A stretch of DNA of 64,000 nt from RYN-230 sp963760405 (GCA_963760405.1 CAVXCV010000008.1:124001-188000), one strand, 5' to 3'; positions 25,221-34,108 are shown, counted from the stretch's first letter. The notes: generated by a model not told the origin, from the letters alone. A program made the numbers and translations.

Positions 25221-26271
25221 GGGGGACTGGCGGGGGCCCGTGTGCTGTGCTCGTCCGGGGCAGGCTCAGCAGTAGCAGGCTCAGCAGTAGCAGGCTCAGC
25301 AGTAGCAGGCTCAGCAGTAGCAGGCTCAGCGGTCGTGGATCCGCCCGGCCCGGCGCCCGGGTCGGCGGTGGCGCTCCCGGCTGGGGTGGCCTGGCCGGCG
25401 GCCCAGCATGTCCAGCCAGCGCAGCGGCGGTGTCCGCTCGATGACCTTGGTGAAACTGACCACCTCGCTGGCCGCGGTCAGCCCGGCGATCCCCGCGAGC
25501 AGCGCGATCCGCGCGGGCCGGGACATCCGCCCGGCCGCCGCGGCGCCGAGCATGGCCCCGAGCGCGTTGGCGCCAGCATCACCCAGCATGGCCCGCTCAC
25601 CGAGATCGGCCCTGGCCAGGGCCAGCGCCGCAGCCACCGGTGCGGCCACGGCCTGCCCGATACCGGCCCGCGTGGTCCCGGCGGGCCCGGCGTCGCTGCT
25701 GGCCAGGGCCGCGGCCGGCCTGGCCCAGGGCGATCAGCACGCCGCCCGCGGCGGTTACCTTGATCGCGCGACCCGGGCGCAGGTCGAACAGGTTCAGCAG
25801 GTTGGCGCTGCCCGCGATCAGTGCCGCGTTCACCGCCACGTCGGCTGGGCCGCCGCCGAGCAGGGCGCCCGCCGCCAGCCCGGTCGCCCCGATACCGCCG
25901 AGCTTCACCGCGCCAGTGGTCACCTCGCCGTGGGCCAGCGCGCCGAGGTGCCCGCGGAAGCCACGGCGGCCATCGCTGCCCGCGAGGTCGTCGTAGCCGC
26001 CGAAGCCGCCCGCGCCGAGCGCGGCCAGCACCAGGCCGACCCGGGCCCGCGGCGGCAGGCCCGGCGCGAGGGCGGCGGCCAGCGCGGCGCCGGCCGCCAC
26101 GGCCGGCCCTTCCAGCAGCGTGACCGGCTCGCCCCGGTGGTTGGTCCTGGTCCACCTGGCGGTGCCGCCGGGAGGCCAGCGGGTAGCGGCCGCGTAGGCC
26201 GCCCGCGCCGTGACCGCGGCCACGGCCCCGGTCAGCAGGGTGGCCGCGGCGCGCGGCGGGCGGCGGGTCAC
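25217..26271 (-). CDS. MraY/WecA-like prenyl-phosphate glycosyl-1-phosphate transferase homologue, two frameshifts
   Basis: Membrane protein related to the MraY/WecA family. GTG 26271 overlaps the steB stop. Frame one carries hydrophobic helices and the acidic motif FGGYDDLAGS near residue 95, then NLLNLFDLRPGRAIKV near 160. Below about 25715 the similarity passes to another frame: PVAAALALARADLG, then LGDAGANALGAMLG, the third family motif. Near 25405 it shifts again to AAGQATPAGSATADPG followed by five AEPAT repeats and a TGA (25219-25217) that overlaps the murJ-like GTG. Two single-base insertions in G/C runs explain both breaks. The catalytic NxxDGxDG motif is altered, so activity is uncertain. 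Confidence 0.65.
25261..25335 (-). repeat. 15-bp minisatellite in the 3' end of the MraY-like gene
   Basis: Four perfect 15-bp copies of caggctcagcagtag (25261-25320) and a fifth with two changes (25321-25335). On the coding strand they read A-E-P-A-T repeats in the C-terminal tail. Confidence 0.95.
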
Positions 26272-27305
26272 CCGCTGCTCCCGGACACGCTGGCGGCGCT
26301 GGCCGCGGACCGCTTGATCGACGCGGCCGGTGTCGTTGACAGCGAGGCGGACGGGCTCGGTGCCGGGCTCGGCCCGGTGCCGGTGGCCCCGGACCCGGTC
26401 CCGTAGCTACCCGTGCGTCCCCCGGCCAGCTGCTGGTAGAGCGCCTGGGCCACGACGATCTGGCCGGTAACCAGGTCCGCATCGTCCACACTGGACACGC
26501 GGCCCGGGGTGCTGCTGGCGCGGAGCACGGCAATGGCGCTGCCCGGCCCGGACCCGCTCGCCTGGCCGGCCAGGACCGTGGCGTCGTCGGCGAGGCTCAG
26601 CTGCTGGGCCAGCGTGACCAGGTTCTGGCTGGAGGGATTGGCATCGCCGGCTGACGGCGGGCTGCCCGGGATGAGCACGACAGCCAGCGTGGCACGAGCG
26701 CTGGGCAGCGGGCTGGCAGTTAGGAAACCTCCGCTGGCGTAGGCCTTGAGCACCGACACGTCCGGGCTGCCACTGCTGGCCGCGGGCTGGCCGGGCCCGT
26801 CCTGGGCCAGGATCGCGGTTGCGATGATCTGGCCGGCCTGCGCCTGCGCAGTCCCGCTGCGCAAGGTGACCCCGGGCGGGGTCAGCTGCTGGTTGAGGGC
26901 GGCGAGCGCGGTGCGGCTGGCCGGGCTGGGGTCGAGGAATTTCGGCTGGATCTGCAGCTGGGTGGCCACGGTCGCCCCGGCCGTGGCCAGCGCCCTCATC
27001 ACCCCGCTGGTCACGGCGCTGGGAGCGCCGGGAGCCTCGACGAGCACCACGTGCTGGCCGGTCAGCAGGCCGGAGAGCAGCCGCTGCTCGGCTGCGCTGG
27101 CAAAGGCCTGGTCCGCGTTGATCTGCTGCTGCAGCTGGCGGTTCTGCCCGTACAGTGAGTCGATCTTCGCCTTTTCCGCGGTCGACGTCTTGTCCAGCCC
27201 GCTGAGCACCGACGGCTGCAGGGCGGTAGAGCCAACGACGATGCCAATCGCCAGCGCGAGGAACACCGCGATGATGGAAACAAGGTGATACCGGAAATCA
27301 ATCAC
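26268..27305 (-). CDS. steB: SteB/MctB-like cell-envelope protein (DUF3186 family)
   Basis: 345-aa protein with one N-terminal membrane helix (RYHLVSIIAVFLALAIGIVV) followed by a coiled coil (TAEKAKIDSLYGQNRQLQQQ) and an extracytoplasmic alpha/beta domain; the C-terminus is Ser/Thr/Pro-rich. This is the architecture of Mycobacterium Rv1698 (MctB, copper-linked) and Corynebacterium SteB, which works with SteA at the septum. GTG 27305 overlaps the last base of the steA stop (TAGTG), and the end overlaps the next GTG by four bases. Position directly after steA makes the septal role more likely than copper transport alone. Confidence 0.82.
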   Translation of the reverse strand: MIDFRYHLVSIIAVFLALAIGIVVGSTALQPSVLSGLDKTSTAEKAKIDSLYGQNRQLQQQINADQAFASAAEQRLLSGLLTGQHVVLVEAPGAPSAVTSGVMRALATAGATVATQLQIQPKFLDPSPASRTALAALNQQLTPPGVTLRSGTAQAQAGQIIATAILAQDGPGQPAASSGSPDVSVLKAYASGGFLTASPLPSARATLAVVLIPGSPPSAGDANPSSQNLVTLAQQLSLADDATVLAGQASGSGPGSAIAVLRASSTPGRVSSVDDADLVTGQIVVAQALYQQLAGGRTGSYGTGSGATGTGPSPAPSPSASLSTTPAASIKRSAASAASVSGSSG

Positions 27306-28496
27306 TAGAACAATCCGCTGAGCCAGTACTTCACGCCGTCCCACTCTGCGCCGAGATACCTGAAGAAGATCTGGCCAGCGGGCGACGCCAGCATAACCAC
27401 CAGGATCGTGCAGCATGCGGCAAGCACGAGAAGCATCAGCGCCCAGCCGGAGATCCGGCCCCGGTAGAGCCGGCTGACGCCTTTGGCGTCCACCAGCTTG
27501 CTGCCCACCCGGAGCCGGGTCAGGAAGGTGCTCGCATAGCCGGACCGGCCCCGGTCCATGAACTCGTCCAGCGTGTTGTGCGTGCCGACGGCCACGATCA
27601 GGCTGGCGCCCTTCTCGTCGGCCATCAGCAGGGCCACGTCCTCGCTGGTGCCCGCGGCCGGGCAGAGCACCGCGGGCAGGCCGAGCCGCTCCAGCCGGGC
27701 CAGGCCTGGGGCCCGCCCGTCCGGGTAGGCGTGCACCACCAGCTCGGCACCGCAGCTCAACCCGATGTCGCTGACCGAGTCCATGTCACCCACGATGATG
27801 TCGGGCCGGTACCCGGCCTCCAGCAACGTGTCCGCACCGCCGTCCACGCCCATCATGACCGGCTTGAACTCGCGGATGTAGGCGCGCAGCGCGGCCAGGT
27901 CCTCGCGGTGGTGATAGCCGCGCACCACGACCAGCACATGCTTGCCGTCGAGGCTGATCCGCAGCTCGGGGGCGGCAATGCCGTCGATCAGCAGCCCGCC
28001 CTCGCCCTTCATGTACTCCAGGGTGTTCGCCACGAACGCCTGGAGCTGGGCGGCGATGCCGTCCTTGGCGGCGGCCATGGCCGCCGCCACCGACTCCGCG
28101 GTCTGCAGCTGCCCCTTGGCCACGACCTCGTCACCGGCGTACAGGGTGTCACCGCTGAGCCGGACGATGGCGCCCTCCGCTACCTTGCTGAACACCTCGG
28201 CGCCGACCTCGTCCAGGACCGGTATCCCGGCCTCCACCAGGAGCTGCGGGCCGCTGTTCGGGTACCGTCCGGTGATGCAGGCGGCGGCGTTCACCACCGC
28301 GGCCACCTGCCAGGCTGAGCAGGGCCTCGGCGCTGAGCCGGTCCAGGTCAGCATGGTCGATGACGGCGATCTCGCCTGGGCTGACCCGCTTGGTGAGGTT
28401 CTTGGTCCTGCGGTCCAGGCGCGCCCGGCCAGCGACCCCGGGCAGGTCATCTGGCCTGCTCCGGTGTTTCTGGAGCTTCAGGAACTGGGCCATCAT
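27305..28496 (-). CDS. steA: SteA-like cytokinetic ring protein, apparent frameshift near the N-terminus
   Basis: Homologue of Rv1697/SteA, a thiamin-pyrophosphokinase-like domain protein of the division ring. The N-terminus from ATG 28496 or 28493 reads LPGVAGRARLDRRTKNLTKR and EIAVIDHADLDRLSAEALLS. At about 28305-28315 the similarity moves to the next frame: VAAVVNAAACITGRYPNSGP, then MMGVDGGADTLLEAGYRPDI with the VGDMDSVSD motif, and a C-terminal membrane helix (WALMLLVLAACCTILVVML). One extra base in the cctggcaggtggcc stretch accounts for the break. It follows recN by 108 bp and is fused by overlap to steB. Confidence 0.8.
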
Positions 28497-28604
28497 TGCA
28501 GTCCATCCTGCCAGACAGCCAGGGCGCCCGGCGCCGCACGCCGCATGACGTGCCCGTTAGGCGCCAAACGTACCCAGAAGCCTCAGCCTGCGCACAGGTT
28601 ACCT

Positions 28605-30509
28605 TCAGGCTGAGCCGTCGCCCGCCGCTCGTTCCGCGGCCGCGGCGGCCAGCAGCTCCCCTGCGTGCGCCCGGCCGTACTCGGAGTCCTCCAGCCCGGC
28701 CAGCATGCGGGACAGCTCGGTCACCCGGCCAGCGTCCTCGACCTGGTTCACCCCGCTGCGGGTGACGCTGCCATCATCGGCCTTCTCCACCACCAGGTGG
28801 GTATCGGCGAACGCGGCGACCTGCGGCAGGTGGGTGACCACGATCACCTGGGCGAGCCGGGCCAGCCGGGCCAGGCGGCGCCCGATCTCCACCGCGGCCT
28901 TCCCGCCAACCCCCGCGTCCACCTCGTCGAACACGAACGTCGGCACCGGATCGGCGCCGGCGAACACCACCTCGATGGCCAACATCACCCGGGACAGCTC
29001 GCCGCCGGAGGCACCCTTCGTGAGCGGCAGCGCCGGCGCGCCCGGATGCGCGGCCAGCCGGATCTCCACCTCATCCGCGCCGTGCGGGCCGAACTCGGCC
29101 GCCGGTATGACCGGGACCGTGATGGTGGCGTGCGGCATGGCCAGGGCGGACAGCTCGGCCGTGACATCGGTGGCAAAGCGCTCCGCCGCCTCCTTGCGCA
29201 GCGCGGTGAGCTGGGCCGCGAGCTCGCTGACCGTGGCCGCGGCCCGCTCCGCCTCCTCGGCCAGGCTGGTGATCCGGTCGTCATCCCCGTCCAGCTCAGC
29301 CAGCCGGGCCGCCGCCTGCTTGGCCCAGCCGAGCACCGGAGTCAGCTCGCTGGCAGCGCGTTCGCCGGTGCCCTCGCGGTCACCGCCGTCGTTACCGGTG
29401 CCGTCGTTACCGGTGCCGTCGCTGCCGGTGCCGTCGCTGGCTGGCGAGCCGGGGTCAGCGGCTCCGGCCGGTTCCGCTGGTCCAGCGGCCCGGGCTGTCC
29501 CGGCGGCAGGCGGGCGGATGACCTCGTGCCCGTAGCTGCGGATCAGCCGGGTCAGCTCGGCCCGCCGCTCCTGCACCGCGGCCAGCCGGGCCGGGTCGGC
29601 CTCGATCGACTGCACGTACGAGGCGAGTTCCGCGCCGACGTCGGAAACCAGGTAGGACGCCTCGGACAGCCGCCTGGCCAGGTCGCCGAGCTCCGCGTCG
29701 TGATCCGCAGCCGCCTCCAGCGCCTGCCGGGCCCCGCCGAGCAGGCTGACCGCGTCCGGCAGGTCGTAGGACCCGCTGGACGGATCGCCGAGCAGCGCGT
29801 CATGCGCGGTGCTCGCCGCGGTGTGCAGGGTGTCCGCGTTGGCCAGCCGGTCCTCCTCCGCCCGCAGCGTGACGTCTTCCCCCTCGGCCGGCTGGACCCG
29901 CTCGATCTCGGCCAGCCCCCGGCGCAGGTCCTCCGCCTCCTGGGCGCGTTCCCGCGCCTGGCCGGTCAGCTCGGCCAGCTCGCTGCGGATCTCCCGGTGC
30001 CGCTGGTAGGCCCGGTGATAGTCGGCCGCCAGGACGGCCAGCGCGGGGCCAGCGAACCGGTCCAGGGCCTCCCGCTGCCGGCCCGGCCGAAGCAGCTGCT
30101 GCTGGTCCGCCTGGCCGTGCACGGCGACCAGGTCATCCGCCAGGTAGGTAAGCAGCGAGACCGGTACCGAACGGCCGCCAGCAAAGGCGCGCGAGCGCCC
30201 CTCGGCCGACACCGACCGGCTGACGATCAGCGTGGCCCCATCGTCATCGAGCTCACCACCTGCCTCGGCGACCTGCCCGGCGACCCGTCCCTGCGGGTCG
30301 ATGCGCAGCCGTCCCTCCACGGTGGCCCGGTCCGCTCCGGGGCGCACCCGGGCCGGGTCGGCGCGGCCGCCGAACAACAGGCTCAGGCCGGTGACCACCA
30401 TGGTCTTGCCCGCTCCGGTCTCCCCGGTGACCACGGTGAATCCGGGGGACAGTTCCAGTACGGCATCCTCGATCACGCCGAGCGCGGTGATACGGACTTC
30501 CTCAAGCAT
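28605..30509 (-). CDS. recN: DNA repair protein RecN
   Basis: SMC-like ATPase of 634 aa used in double-strand break repair. Walker A GETGAGKTM lies near residue 30, VHGQADQQQLL near 115, coiled-coil arms from about 150 to 470, then signature KGASGGELSR near 515 and Walker B TFVFDEVDAGVGG near 542. Between about residues 340 and 385 there is an unusual Gly/Asp/Asn/Thr-rich insert with GTGND repeats at the tip side of the coiled coil. ATG 30509 overlaps the nadK stop by 8 bases, so the genes are coupled. Order nadK-recN is conserved in actinobacteria. Confidence 0.95.
   Translation of the reverse strand: MLEEVRITALGVIEDAVLELSPGFTVVTGETGAGKTMVVTGLSLLFGGRADPARVRPGADRATVEGRLRIDPQGRVAGQVAEAGGELDDDGATLIVSRSVSAEGRSRAFAGGRSVPVSLLTYLADDLVAVHGQADQQQLLRPGRQREALDRFAGPALAVLAADYHRAYQRHREIRSELAELTGQARERAQEAEDLRRGLAEIERVQPAEGEDVTLRAEEDRLANADTLHTAASTAHDALLGDPSSGSYDLPDAVSLLGGARQALEAAADHDAELGDLARRLSEASYLVSDVGAELASYVQSIEADPARLAAVQERRAELTRLIRSYGHEVIRPPAAGTARAAGPAEPAGAADPGSPASDGTGSDGTGNDGTGNDGGDREGTGERAASELTPVLGWAKQAAARLAELDGDDDRITSLAEEAERAAATVSELAAQLTALRKEAAERFATDVTAELSALAMPHATITVPVIPAAEFGPHGADEVEIRLAAHPGAPALPLTKGASGGELSRVMLAIEVVFAGADPVPTFVFDEVDAGVGGKAAVEIGRRLARLARLAQVIVVTHLPQVAAFADTHLVVEKADDGSVTRSGVNQVEDAGRVTELSRMLAGLEDSEYGRAHAGELLAAAAAERAAGDGSA
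29386..29445 (-). repeat. 15-bp tandem repeats inside recN
   Basis: Three close copies of ccgtcgttaccggtg (29386-29430; third with two changes) plus a partial fourth. They encode G-T-G-N/S-D units in the RecN coiled-coil insert. Confidence 0.85.
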
Positions 30510-31488
30510 GGGCGTGTGGCTCCTGTCGGATATCCCGGCGGCCAGGCCTGTCCCGGCTGGCAGGCCGCCCGCGCCAGCCAGCGACCGGCAGGCCGAACTT
30601 GGCCACCAGCCGGTCGGTGAACAGAGCGCCACCCGCGCTGCGCGCGTCCCCGCCGCGCAGCCGGGCCAGCAGCACCGGCTCGGCGCCGCGCCTGACCTCG
30701 ATACGCGCGCCCGGCAGCAGGTTGACCCGGCGCCGGCCGTCGCACCACAGCACTGCGGCATAGGGCTGCCCGGCGCCAGCACCGTTGATAACTTCCACCG
30801 CGATCACCGACCCGGGCGAGATCACCAGCGGCCCGGCGAACAGGGCATGCGCGCTGATCGGCACCAGCAGCAGCGCTTCGACTTCCGGCCAGACCACGGG
30901 GCCGCCCGCGGAAAAGGCGTAGGCGGTCGATCCGGTCGGGGTGGCGCAGACCACGCCGTCGCAACCCCAGCGGGACAGCGGGCGGCCGTCGATCTCCGTC
31001 ACCACCTCGATCATCCGCTCCCGGGCCACCTTCTCCACGGTGGCTTCGTTCAGCGCCCAGGTAGCCGCGATGACCGCGCCGTTCTGCCGGACGACCACAT
31101 CCACGGTCATCCGCTGCTCGACCACATAACGGCGGCTGACCACCCGGTCGATCACCTCGGGCAGGTCGTCGGACTCCGCCTCGGCCAGGAAGCCGACGTG
31201 GCCGAGGTTGATCCCGAGCAGCGGGGCCTGGGCGGGCCGGGCCAGCTCCGCGACCCGCAGCAGCGTGCCGTCCCCGCCGAGCACGATCACCATCTCGGCA
31301 TCCGCGGCCGCCTCGGGGGTCGCCGGGACCACGTCCGCCCCGGCGCAGGCCAGGTCGGCCGCTTCCGTGTCCACCACGCGCACGGCGATCCCCGCGGACA
31401 GCAGCATGTCCACGACCAGCCGGGCGCTGGCCAGGGCCGCGGCCCGGCCCGTGTGCGCCATGACCAGCACGGTCCGCTTGGTGTTCAC
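30502..31488 (-). CDS. nadK: NAD kinase
   Basis: Phosphorylates NAD to NADP; 328 aa. The catalytic GGDGTLLR is near residue 71, NLGHVGFLAEA near 95, and the NAD-binding block TPTGSTAYAFSAGG near 183. The C-terminus is extended by about 30 basic residues (GWRGRPASRDRPGRRD). GTG 31488 overlaps the tlyA stop (GTGA), and the end overlaps the recN start. The tlyA-nadK-recN order is the standard actinobacterial arrangement. Confidence 0.95.
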   Translation of the reverse strand: MNTKRTVLVMAHTGRAAALASARLVVDMLLSAGIAVRVVDTEAADLACAGADVVPATPEAAADAEMVIVLGGDGTLLRVAELARPAQAPLLGINLGHVGFLAEAESDDLPEVIDRVVSRRYVVEQRMTVDVVVRQNGAVIAATWALNEATVEKVARERMIEVVTEIDGRPLSRWGCDGVVCATPTGSTAYAFSAGGPVVWPEVEALLLVPISAHALFAGPLVISPGSVIAVEVINGAGAGQPYAAVLWCDGRRRVNLLPGARIEVRRGAEPVLLARLRGGDARSAGGALFTDRLVAKFGLPVAGWRGRPASRDRPGRRDIRQEPHAHA

Positions 31489-32285
31489 TGAGGTCCTTCC
31501 GCGATGACCCGCCCGAGCACAGCCTGGTCGAGCTGCGCCGCACCGTGCCGCAGCCAGAGGAAATACTCCACGTTCCCGGCCGGGCCGGGCAGCGGGCTGG
31601 CGGCCACCCCGGCCACGCCCAGGCCGAGCGCTGCCGCCGCGGCGGCCACGGACGCCACCGCAGCGGCCCGCTGCTGCGGATCACGCACCACCCCGCCCGG
31701 CCCGACGCGGCCCTTGCCCGCCTCGAACTGGGGCTTCACCAGCAGCACGAAGTCAGCGTCCGGGGCCGCGCAGCCGACCAGGGCGGGCAGCACCAAGCTC
31801 AGCGAGATGAAGGACAGGTCGGCGGTGACCAGCTCCGGCGGCGGGGCCACCTGCTCGGGCTGCAGGTGCCGCACGTTCACCCGGTCCAGCACGGTCACCC
31901 GGTCGTCGGTGCGCAGGGCCCAGGCCAGCTGGCCGTAGCCCACGTCCACCGCCACCACGTGCGCCGCCCCGGCCCGCAGCAGGACGTCGGTGAACCCGCC
32001 GGTGGAGGCGCCGGCGTCCAGGCAGCGACGGCCTGTCACGGCCAGGCCGGTGAACGCGGCCAGGGCCCCCGCCAGCTTGCTGCCACCGCGGGACGCGTAC
32101 CCAGGGTCCCGCTCCTGGTCCTGGACCGCGATCGGCTGGTCCGGCGCGACCTGGGTCGCGGCCTTGCCCGCCGCCTGCCCGGCCACCAGCACCCGGCCCG
32201 CGCTGACCAGTTCCGCCGCGTGTTCCCGGGACCGGGCAAGCCCTCGTCTGACCAGTTCGGCGTCGAGCCGTCTCCGCGTGCTCAT
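31485..32285 (-). CDS. tlyA: TlyA family 16S/23S rRNA 2'-O-methyltransferase
   Basis: 266-aa rRNA methyltransferase; homologues methylate C1409 of 16S and C1920 of 23S rRNA, and their loss gives capreomycin resistance. An S4 RNA-binding domain occupies residues 1-60 (RRRLDAELVRRGLARSREHA). The Rossmann methyltransferase follows, with SAM motif LDAGASTGGFTDVLLRAGA near 85, VAVDVGYGQLAW near 110 and LVKPQFEAGKGRVG near 185. ATG 32285 gives the standard MSTRRRLD start. A 19-bp gap separates it from the 96-aa gene upstream; nadK overlaps downstream. Confidence 0.93.
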   Translation of the reverse strand: MSTRRRLDAELVRRGLARSREHAAELVSAGRVLVAGQAAGKAATQVAPDQPIAVQDQERDPGYASRGGSKLAGALAAFTGLAVTGRRCLDAGASTGGFTDVLLRAGAAHVVAVDVGYGQLAWALRTDDRVTVLDRVNVRHLQPEQVAPPPELVTADLSFISLSLVLPALVGCAAPDADFVLLVKPQFEAGKGRVGPGGVVRDPQQRAAAVASVAAAAAALGLGVAGVAASPLPGPAGNVEYFLWLRHGAAQLDQAVLGRVIAEGPQ

Positions 32286-32304
32286 GCAGTAGCTGCCTCG
32301 CCGT

Positions 32305-32595
32305 TCAGCTCTCCGGAGGTGCAGGCGTGACGGTATGTCCATGAGCCGCGGGCGGAGTCCGATCAGGTACGGCATCCAGCGTACCGAGCGCTGCCGTCAG
32401 TTCAGCATGGATGTGCTCGAACACCGCGACGTGCTCAGGCAGGGACAGCGCGGCCAGGTCGTCCAGCCGTTGCAGGGCGTCATCGACCCGGGCGTCCCCG
32501 GTCGCCGCGGCCGGCTGGCGGGGCGGCCTCGTGTCACCGGGTAGCGTGTCCGCGGGCGGCCCGCCATCTGGGGCGGCCTCACCAGGCACCGTCAT
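32305..32595 (-). CDS. Small conserved-type protein preceding tlyA
   Basis: 96 aa, no assigned function. The N-terminal 45 residues are Pro/Gly/Ala-rich. The C-terminal half has a helical block, ARVDDALQRLDDLAALSLPE followed by HVAVFEHIHAELTAALGTL, of a kind commonly encoded directly before tlyA in actinomycetes (as Rv1693 is in M. tuberculosis). ATG 32595 is chosen on the GGAGGG site 8 nt upstream. It probably heads the tlyA-nadK-recN-steAB transcription unit. A 9-bp hairpin lies in its leader. Confidence 0.65.
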   Translation of the reverse strand: MTVPGEAAPDGGPPADTLPGDTRPPRQPAAATGDARVDDALQRLDDLAALSLPEHVAVFEHIHAELTAALGTLDAVPDRTPPAAHGHTVTPAPPES

Positions 32596-32615
32596 CAACG
32601 ACCCTCCATCACGTT

Positions 32616-32645
32616 GCCCTCGCCCGCCTGCCTGGCGGCGAGGGC
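32616..32645 (-). promoter_or_regulatory. Leader hairpin of the tlyA operon
   Basis: GCCCTCGCC (32616-32624) and GGCGAGGGC (32637-32645) form a perfect 9-bp stem with a 12-nt loop, ending about 10 nt before the ribosome-binding site of the 96-aa gene. It could slow initiation or be a simple leader structure. Confidence 0.35.
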
Positions 32646-32746
32646 GACTGCTCCTCCTGGGAACGCTACCGTCCGGAAGCGGCAGCACGGGTCAGCAAGC
32701 CGTGACGCCACGCCTGCCGTGTCACGAATGGGCATGGAGTTGCACA

Positions 32747-33121
32747 ATGGAGATCCATCAGGAAGCGAGGCGAGGATTGGCGACTGCCGAGCAGTGCCGC
32801 ACGGCACTGGAGAAGCTGACGGGCCGGATCGCCGAGATGGACCCGCAGGCCCGGGCGGACCACATGGTCGACCGATCGCTCAGCTGCACGGTGGAGGATC
32901 TCGGGATCACGTTCGTCACCCAGCTCGGGCCGGACGGCGCGGGCCCGGTCACCGATGCGGACGCCACCACCCCGCGGGCCAACATCCGGTTCTTCACCCA
33001 CAGCGACGACCTGCTGGACATCGCCGATGACCTCGGCCGCTTCGGGCGGGCCTGGCTCACCGGCCGGGTCAAGGTCCAGGCGAGCGTGTTCGACCTGCTC
33101 CGCCTGCGCAAGCTGCTCTAG
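32747..33121 (+). CDS. SCP2 sterol-binding domain protein
   Basis: 124 aa from ATG 32747; a TTG at 32777 preceded by GAGGCGAGGA gives 114 aa and matches homologues that begin near ATAEQCRTALEKL, so it is a real alternative. The sequence follows the SCP2 fold through MVDRSLSCTVEDLGITFVT and ends VFDLLRLRKLL, typical of the small stand-alone actinobacterial members. Such proteins bind lipids or acyl chains in a hydrophobic tunnel. It is divergent from the tlyA operon and convergent with the DUF559 gene, so context gives no partner. Confidence 0.75.
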   Translation: MEIHQEARRGLATAEQCRTALEKLTGRIAEMDPQARADHMVDRSLSCTVEDLGITFVTQLGPDGAGPVTDADATTPRANIRFFTHSDDLLDIADDLGRFGRAWLTGRVKVQASVFDLLRLRKLL

Positions 33122-33148
33122 CGCGCGGTCACCGGGCCGGCCAGCGTT

Positions 33149-34108
33149 TCACCGGGCTGGGCGCGCCGTGATCGGCAACGGCGCCCGGCCGCGCCCAGCC
33201 GCCAGCGCTGACCGGAGCTCGCCGGCGATCTTCTCCGGCTGGTGCGCGATCTGCGCGGGGGTGACGTGCAGCACGATGATGCCGTGCGAGCTCATCCGGG
33301 CGTGCCGGGCAAGCGTGCGCTGCCAGTCGGCTGGCGACAGGTGCCATTCCCGGGAATCCACCTCCGCCGCGACGCCCGCATCAGGCCACCAGCAGTCCGG
33401 CATCCCGATGAAGGTCTCCCCCGCATAAAGGCGCGGGTTGAACACGGGGAGCGGCAGGCCGGCCCGCTTGATCAGCAGCTGGAAATCCGCCTCGGCCACG
33501 GACCTGATGCCCCCCGACACCTCGGCCAGGGCTAGGCGCAGCAGCGCCGACCCGCGGACCGGCCCGGCGTCGAGTTCCTCGGCGAGGCGCGGCACCGGGC
33601 ACATGCCCCGCTGCACCGCGCTGGCCACGATCGCCCGCACCTCCCGGGCATCGGTGACCCAGCGGACGGCGTCCGCGACCGCGCGGGGCGGCATCGCGAA
33701 GTGGATCTGCCCGCTGGCGCAGACCTGCCGCGGCATCCGGGAGGTCCGGTGCACCCGGGCAAAAGCCGTGCCCTGCCGGACCCGCGAGGCCGGGATCAGC
33801 ACGTCGACCGCGCTGGTCTCCGGCGCCCGGAGACCGTGCCTGGATAAGGCCGCCGCCCCGGTGAGCACGCTGCCCGGCCCGGCGTACAACAGCGCGGCCA
33901 TCTCCTGTTGCGAATGACCCGGCTGCCCCGTATGTGAGAAATACACCCCGGGCAGCAGCACCTGCCACGGGCCACCCGGCCGCACCCGGTGCCAGAGGGC
34001 ACTGTTCGTCATGCCGCATGCCTTCGTCTGGGCCCGGGACACGACACCATGCTGAGAGCTGAGCTGACGGTGCAGGGCCGCTAAGTCGAGTCTGGTCGTC
34101 CTTGTCAT
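33149..34108 (-). CDS. AbiEi-antitoxin-like/DUF559 nuclease-fold protein
   Basis: 319 aa. The N-terminal 60 residues resemble the winged-helix domain annotated as type IV toxin-antitoxin AbiEi antitoxin (HGVVSRAQTKACGMTNSALW, then LLPGVYFSHTG). The C-terminal 90 residues form a DUF559/Vsr-like PD-(D/E)XK fold: PDCWWPDAGVAAEVDSREWH contains candidate acidic residues, followed by HGIIVLHVTPAQIAHQPEKI. These two-domain proteins are abundant in actinomycetes and their role is unknown. No AbiEii-type toxin gene lies nearby, so it is not a complete toxin-antitoxin pair. ATG 34108 or GTG 34114 could start it. Confidence 0.7.
   Translation of the reverse strand: MTRTTRLDLAALHRQLSSQHGVVSRAQTKACGMTNSALWHRVRPGGPWQVLLPGVYFSHTGQPGHSQQEMAALLYAGPGSVLTGAAALSRHGLRAPETSAVDVLIPASRVRQGTAFARVHRTSRMPRQVCASGQIHFAMPPRAVADAVRWVTDAREVRAIVASAVQRGMCPVPRLAEELDAGPVRGSALLRLALAEVSGGIRSVAEADFQLLIKRAGLPLPVFNPRLYAGETFIGMPDCWWPDAGVAAEVDSREWHLSPADWQRTLARHARMSSHGIIVLHVTPAQIAHQPEKIAGELRSALAAGRGRAPLPITARPAR

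Noticed and set aside
25261..25335. Regular direct repeats that might suggest a CRISPR array
   Set aside because: The 15-bp units are contiguous with no spacers and keep the reading frame of a protein tail.
26268..27305. Copper efflux system based on resemblance to MctB
   Set aside because: Overlap with steA and absence of copper genes make the SteB role more likely; a copper link cannot be excluded.
33149..34108. Complete AbiE-type toxin-antitoxin system
   Set aside because: Only the antitoxin-like/DUF559 gene is present; no nucleotidyltransferase toxin gene is adjacent.
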